From the NCBI GenBank assembly GCA_900769545.1, contig CAAGGZ010000151.1:1-37136 (forward strand): DNA of 37,136 bases. Direction: 5' to 3'. The notes beneath the pieces were generated by a model. The model searched no databases, was not told where the DNA came from, and saw only the letters and a program-made list of their open reading frames with translations. The position numbers were made by a program, and so were the translations under genes. Origin of the DNA: Clostridia bacterium. GTDB lineage: Bacteria > Bacillota > Clostridia > Christensenellales > Borkfalkiaceae. Below, piece after piece: positions 33,820 through 37,136 of the stretch. Numbering within the stretch: position 1 is the stretch's first letter; the number at the start of each line of letters is the position of its first letter.

Positions 33820-35295
33820 TTATTTCAAAGGAATGATAAATCTACCTTCGCCAGGGTACAGTTCAAACGTGTATGTGCCGTCCTTGTTGAGAGGAACAAC
33901 GACTTCTTCGCCAAAGCGGTACATAAGCAACGCTCTTGCGTCGTTAAACTGAACGGTTACCGTATTGTCCAAATCGTACATAGGGTCGTTATAGTTTACG
34001 AGCATAAACGCGTCGTTCCCCTCTGCGTCTTTGAACGAAGACATAATCGCGTCCTCCGAAACCTTTACGCTGCCGATTCGGGGATGGCTTTCCAATTTGT
34101 TTGCAACCCCACGGAAACTCAAATTTACCTGCGCCGCGGGCTTGGAAGAATAGCACATAATACCGTCATAGTTGAAATGCAGGTATGCGTCTTCGAATTT
34201 ATGCACTTCGTTGTTTACAACCTTTGCCATTTCATACGTGTAGTTATACGTGCCGTCTTGCAAGTTGAGAAGCCCGAAGTCCCCCTCTTCCTGCGCGTTG
34301 AACGTGCCATATTCATAATAAGTCATTTGCTTGGAGCCAAACGCCAAATTGGAATATACTTGGAATCTAAAGTCACCGATACTCGTCAAATCGCGAAGCC
34401 CCGTAAAGTCGCCGCCCGTTTGTACGAACGTTCTCAATTCCGAGTTGGTTTCCTTACATTTACGCGCCATAAGCTCCAAATTGGAAAGATGGTCGACTCT
34501 CAACAAACTGCCCGTGATATTGTCGGTTAAGAAAGGATAGAAGTCATAGGAAACGTAACCGAGCAAAGGAGCCAACTCCTCAAAATATCTGTCAACATAT
34601 TCTTGATATGTAGCAGGTTCCCCTCTTTCACCGCCAAAAGACATATTGCTACCGTAAGAAGGCAAAAGATTGATAAACATTTCTACGTCTTCAATGCCTC
34701 TCAATTCCATAACCTCGTTATAGAGCTCAATTTGCCACTTAATACGTTCGTATTGGTCAATACCAGGCTCGTCGCGCCCAAACATACCTGCAAACGCAGG
34801 AGAATACATATATTGGTTATCTTCATCGAACATTTTATAGATAACTTTTTTGTAATCCTCGTAGGTTGACAACTCCTCCCAATAACCGTTCATATCGTAG
34901 AAAGACCAGTCACGAACATAGTAATCAACATTATACTTTTCAGCCAAAGCAAGCGCTTGTAAAGCGTCTTCCTGCGCAAATACACTGTGTTTTTCAATCG
35001 TTTCAAAAACATCGTTGCCTCTACCGTAGGGCGCGCCTTCGTGTATCGAAAGAAGAGCATTAAACCCTGCCTCAACGAATTTCTGGAAATGCTCATCCGT
35101 CAGCGTATTGACGTTTTTCGAGCTCCCGCTCCAATTTTCAACAGTAGGCCCCGAATAAGCGATAATCCTCACCCCTTCGGTTTCTTCAAACGTCGGAATC
35201 ACGATGTCGGAAATATCCATCTTCGACGAGCCACACGCGCTCAAGCAACAGCACGATACGATAAATGATAACGCTAATGCTAATTTTTTTCTCAT
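33820..35295 (-). CDS. Lipoprotein with glycosidase-like TIM-barrel domain
   Basis: 491 residues. Lipobox CLSAC (C21) after a Cys-rich signal (SCCCLSAC). The body looks like a (beta/alpha)8 glycosidase fold: FNALLSIHEGAPYGRGNDVF early, ALAEKYNVDYYVRDW, then FAGMFGRDEPGIDQYERIKW (about 168-187, D175/E176) and GYVSYDFYPFLTDN (about 246-259), then a C-terminal beta domain (about 390-491, MLVNYNDPM, ALLMYRFGEE) typical of amylase- or GH-type barrels. The E176 position in a DEP motif suits an acid/base, but the partner nucleophile is not certain, so it may be an enzyme or a binding-only relative. The family is not recognised. Its ATG overlaps the stop of the LamG membrane gene (ATGA). Outer-face location. 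Confidence 0.85.
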   Translation of the reverse strand: MRKKLALALSFIVSCCCLSACGSSKMDISDIVIPTFEETEGVRIIAYSGPTVENWSGSSKNVNTLTDEHFQKFVEAGFNALLSIHEGAPYGRGNDVFETIEKHSVFAQEDALQALALAEKYNVDYYVRDWSFYDMNGYWEELSTYEDYKKVIYKMFDEDNQYMYSPAFAGMFGRDEPGIDQYERIKWQIELYNEVMELRGIEDVEMFINLLPSYGSNMSFGGERGEPATYQEYVDRYFEELAPLLGYVSYDFYPFLTDNITGSLLRVDHLSNLELMARKCKETNSELRTFVQTGGDFTGLRDLTSIGDFRFQVYSNLAFGSKQMTYYEYGTFNAQEEGDFGLLNLQDGTYNYTYEMAKVVNNEVHKFEDAYLHFNYDGIMCYSSKPAAQVNLSFRGVANKLESHPRIGSVKVSEDAIMSSFKDAEGNDAFMLVNYNDPMYDLDNTVTVQFNDARALLMYRFGEEVVVPLNKDGTYTFELYPGEGRFIIPLK

Positions 35296-37118
35296 TGCTC
35301 ATCCCTATCCTTTTTCTGTTTTTTCACAAGAAGTACGCCTGCCAAAACGAGTGGCATAATGCAGTAGGATACGCTCATATAAGAACTACAACTAAAAGCC
35401 GAAGCAGGCTTATTGAGCTCGGTTTCCTTCAAACCGTTCATATCCGTATTACCTCTGTCGTAGATAATCGTTTCTTTACCCTCTTGGATAATCGTTTCGG
35501 GAACATAGTTGTCCGCGCAGATATACAACTCGGAAATATTCGACATAGAGAAGTCGTCAATCTTCATATAAGTAAAGCCCGTACAGCACAAAGCCGTGTA
35601 ACCTAACGTTTCTACCCCGTCGATTTTATAATACAACGTGTATTCCAATTCGCAAGCTTTCTTCATATAGAGCTTGAGCGTACCGTTTTCAGCAACCAAA
35701 CGAACGCAAACTGCGTCTTTTTCCAAAACGTCCTCTTCTCTCTTCTCAACGCCGTCATACTGAATGTCTCTGAACAACGATGCAGGCATTCTCTTGTATT
35801 CCGTCGTATTCTTAGCCAATTCTTCTTTATCTACATTAGAAGCTGCGCTGGTATAAGACCAGAAGGTTACTTCATCTGCCGTAGGCGTGATTTGGAACGC
35901 AAACATTACGTTCGAGCCGTAATTCGATTCCTTCTTCATAGATTTACCAATATCGAAACCAAGCCATTTATCCTTCGCCGTAGCATTTCTATCGTCCGTC
36001 GATTCGGAAGCAAGAATATTACAAATCTTGAAATCCATTACGAAGTTATCGTACTGATGCGCAGAACCGAAATAACTGTTATCCGAAGCGCCGTCCCATA
36101 CAAGCTTGCCATCTTTAACAAAAACGGTATTCGCAGGTTCACTGCTTACCACGAAATCTTCATAACCGGGGTTACCGAAATAATCATTAGAGAAGTTGTG
36201 CGTAACGGACTTCGTTACGGGAATGAGATATTTCGACGTCAAAACAGACAAAGCGTCAATCATGATTTTACCAGAGTTGTCTTTTACCGCCACAAAACCC
36301 AAATGCCCTGCATAGTAGTTTTCAACGTCTACTTTTGCGTCTACAATCCATTCGTCATTCGCATAAACGGAAACCGTACCGTCCTTGTTGGCAATCAATT
36401 TCACCGTTGCGCCGGCTTTAGAGGCAAGCGTTCTCGTCGTAACGTCTTCGGACAACGCCGTCAATTCGCCGTTTTTATAATAATTGAGCGAAACGCTGTC
36501 TGCGTCCATAAGACACATATAGCAACCGTCTTCATATTCCAAGGATTCGGGAACGCCGAATACAAACGCCAAGGAGTCCTCTTTCGCGTTGGCAAAAGAT
36601 ACGTTGAAGGAAGCGTTCAAGCATTCAAGGCTTCCAATCACGCTTTCTTCTACGGGAATGGGCGCATTATAGAACAAGCCATCGCCTTTTGCCGCGCTTT
36701 CAATGGAAAGGAAGCTGTTCGCTTTAATGATGGTATACTTCAAAGCCTGATTCGTTCCGTACTGCGCAACGCCTGCGTTTACGTCCGCGTCATTGAAGTT
36801 TTCTCTGAAGTTTACATTATCGGAAACAATTTGGAAGTTGTCCATATTGATTGCGCCGCCGCCTTCTGCGCCAATAAAGAAATAGAAATCGTTAAACGAG
36901 TAAGCGTCCGTCGTCAACGTAATCGACGTCAAGGGAGTTTCCATTTCTTCTCCCTGCAAAACGCAGTACAGGTCTGCCGTCGTTGCGCTGGTCGCTACGA
37001 TTTTTACCGTGTACCAATTTCCCGATTCAAAGTTAAACGTCACGCCAAAGGGTTCGGTAAACTTGGAGCCTGTACTGGCAGTAATCGAACCAGCCGAAGA
37101 ACCCTTGGGGCTCTGTAA
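35292..37118 (-). CDS. Membrane-anchored protein with LamG-like modules (5' end missing)
   Basis: The C-terminal 608 codons of a gene that continues past the contig edge. Upstream of 37118 the frame is adapter sequence (its decoded LFRS is not native). Three beta-sandwich modules are visible (about 1-105, 105-305, 305-525), with LamG/concanavalin patterns such as WYTVKIVATSATTADLYCVL, VSVYANDEWIVDAKVDVENY and KLYMKKACELEYTLYYKIDG. The first and third modules end in MDNFQI / IDDFSM strands like those of the 1269-residue protein. A stalk precedes one C-terminal TM (YCIMPLVLAGVLLVKKQ) with a basic cytoplasmic tail KKQKKDRDEQ. No sortase motif. The stop overlaps the next ATG. A cell-surface glycan-binding role is inferred. 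Confidence 0.88.
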   Translation of the reverse strand, partial: LQSPKGSSAGSITASTGSKFTEPFGVTFNFESGNWYTVKIVATSATTADLYCVLQGEEMETPLTSITLTTDAYSFNDFYFFIGAEGGGAINMDNFQIVSDNVNFRENFNDADVNAGVAQYGTNQALKYTIIKANSFLSIESAAKGDGLFYNAPIPVEESVIGSLECLNASFNVSFANAKEDSLAFVFGVPESLEYEDGCYMCLMDADSVSLNYYKNGELTALSEDVTTRTLASKAGATVKLIANKDGTVSVYANDEWIVDAKVDVENYYAGHLGFVAVKDNSGKIMIDALSVLTSKYLIPVTKSVTHNFSNDYFGNPGYEDFVVSSEPANTVFVKDGKLVWDGASDNSYFGSAHQYDNFVMDFKICNILASESTDDRNATAKDKWLGFDIGKSMKKESNYGSNVMFAFQITPTADEVTFWSYTSAASNVDKEELAKNTTEYKRMPASLFRDIQYDGVEKREEDVLEKDAVCVRLVAENGTLKLYMKKACELEYTLYYKIDGVETLGYTALCCTGFTYMKIDDFSMSNISELYICADNYVPETIIQEGKETIIYDRGNTDMNGLKETELNKPASAFSCSSYMSVSYCIMPLVLAGVLLVKKQKKDRDEQ

Positions 37119-37136
37119 AGATCGGAAGAGCACACG
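37119..37136 (+). other. Illumina TruSeq adapter remnant at contig end
   Basis: The last 18 bases read AGATCGGAAGAGCACACG, identical to the start of the TruSeq read-1 adapter. They are not genomic and should be trimmed. The adapter explains why the frame entering from the right appears to start with a GTG. Confidence 0.97.

Noticed and set aside
35892..37118. Plus-strand frame of about 408 codons opposite the LamG membrane gene
   Set aside because: No start signal or domain; the minus-strand frame has LamG modules, a TM anchor and coupling to the next gene.
1..37118. CRISPR arrays, tRNA/rRNA genes, insertion sequences, phage genes or attachment sites
   Set aside because: No regularly spaced repeats of CRISPR type, no cloverleaf or rRNA sequence and no transposase or integrase motifs were seen.

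Overview
All genes that I can support lie on the minus strand, so transcription runs from right to left. The window suggests a low-to-mid GC Gram-positive member of the Clostridia, probably an uncultured gut lineage read from a metagenome. Signs for this are AGGAGG-type ribosome sites, sigma-A promoters with 16-18 nt spacers, the purE-C-F-M-N order, an Fe-S type PurF, many lipobox lipoproteins, no outer-membrane proteins, and huge secreted repeat proteins. The genus cannot be named from the sequence. The right end is a contig edge: the last 18 bases are Illumina adapter sequence.

Layout by descending coordinate. (1) 37118-27380: a polysaccharide-handling operon cut by the right edge. It holds a membrane-anchored protein with LamG-like modules, a lipoprotein with a glycosidase-like barrel, an ABC solute-binding lipoprotein, an InlB-repeat lipoprotein and a 1269-residue secreted protein. 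(2) 27173-24771: a cytoplasmic GH2 beta-mannosidase with its own promoter. (3) 24659-24033: a 4'-phosphopantetheinyl transferase. (4) 23909-20383: a four-gene operon with a membrane protein carrying three Cys repeats, an ABC ATPase, an FtsX-like permease with a His-rich loop and a secreted protein. I infer a metal-linked ABC system. (5) 20220-12595: a five-gene operon with a VTT/PlsC/zinc-ribbon fusion, a YfcC-type transporter, a maltose O-acetyltransferase-like enzyme, a Cys-rich lipoprotein and a second GH2 enzyme. (6) 12258-7301: a 52-residue peptide followed by a 1593-residue secreted protein built from a repeat domain I do not recognise. (7) 7071-6430 upp. (8) 6318-4373: a cytidylate-kinase-like protein and a MATE exporter. 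(9) 3961-1: purE, purC, purF, purM and the start of purN, preceded by a long leader with two terminator-like hairpins.

The solute-binding protein, the surface proteins and the two mannosidases fit capture, uptake and intracellular trimming of a mannose-containing glycan, but no sugar-permease genes are in the window. The purine operon makes IMP precursors. Its PurF lacks the catalytic N-terminal cysteine and other glutaminase residues. The best candidates for something undescribed are the repeat domain of the 1593-residue protein with its companion peptide, the Cys/His-rich ABC operon, the VTT-acyltransferase fusion, the purE leader and the degenerate PurF.
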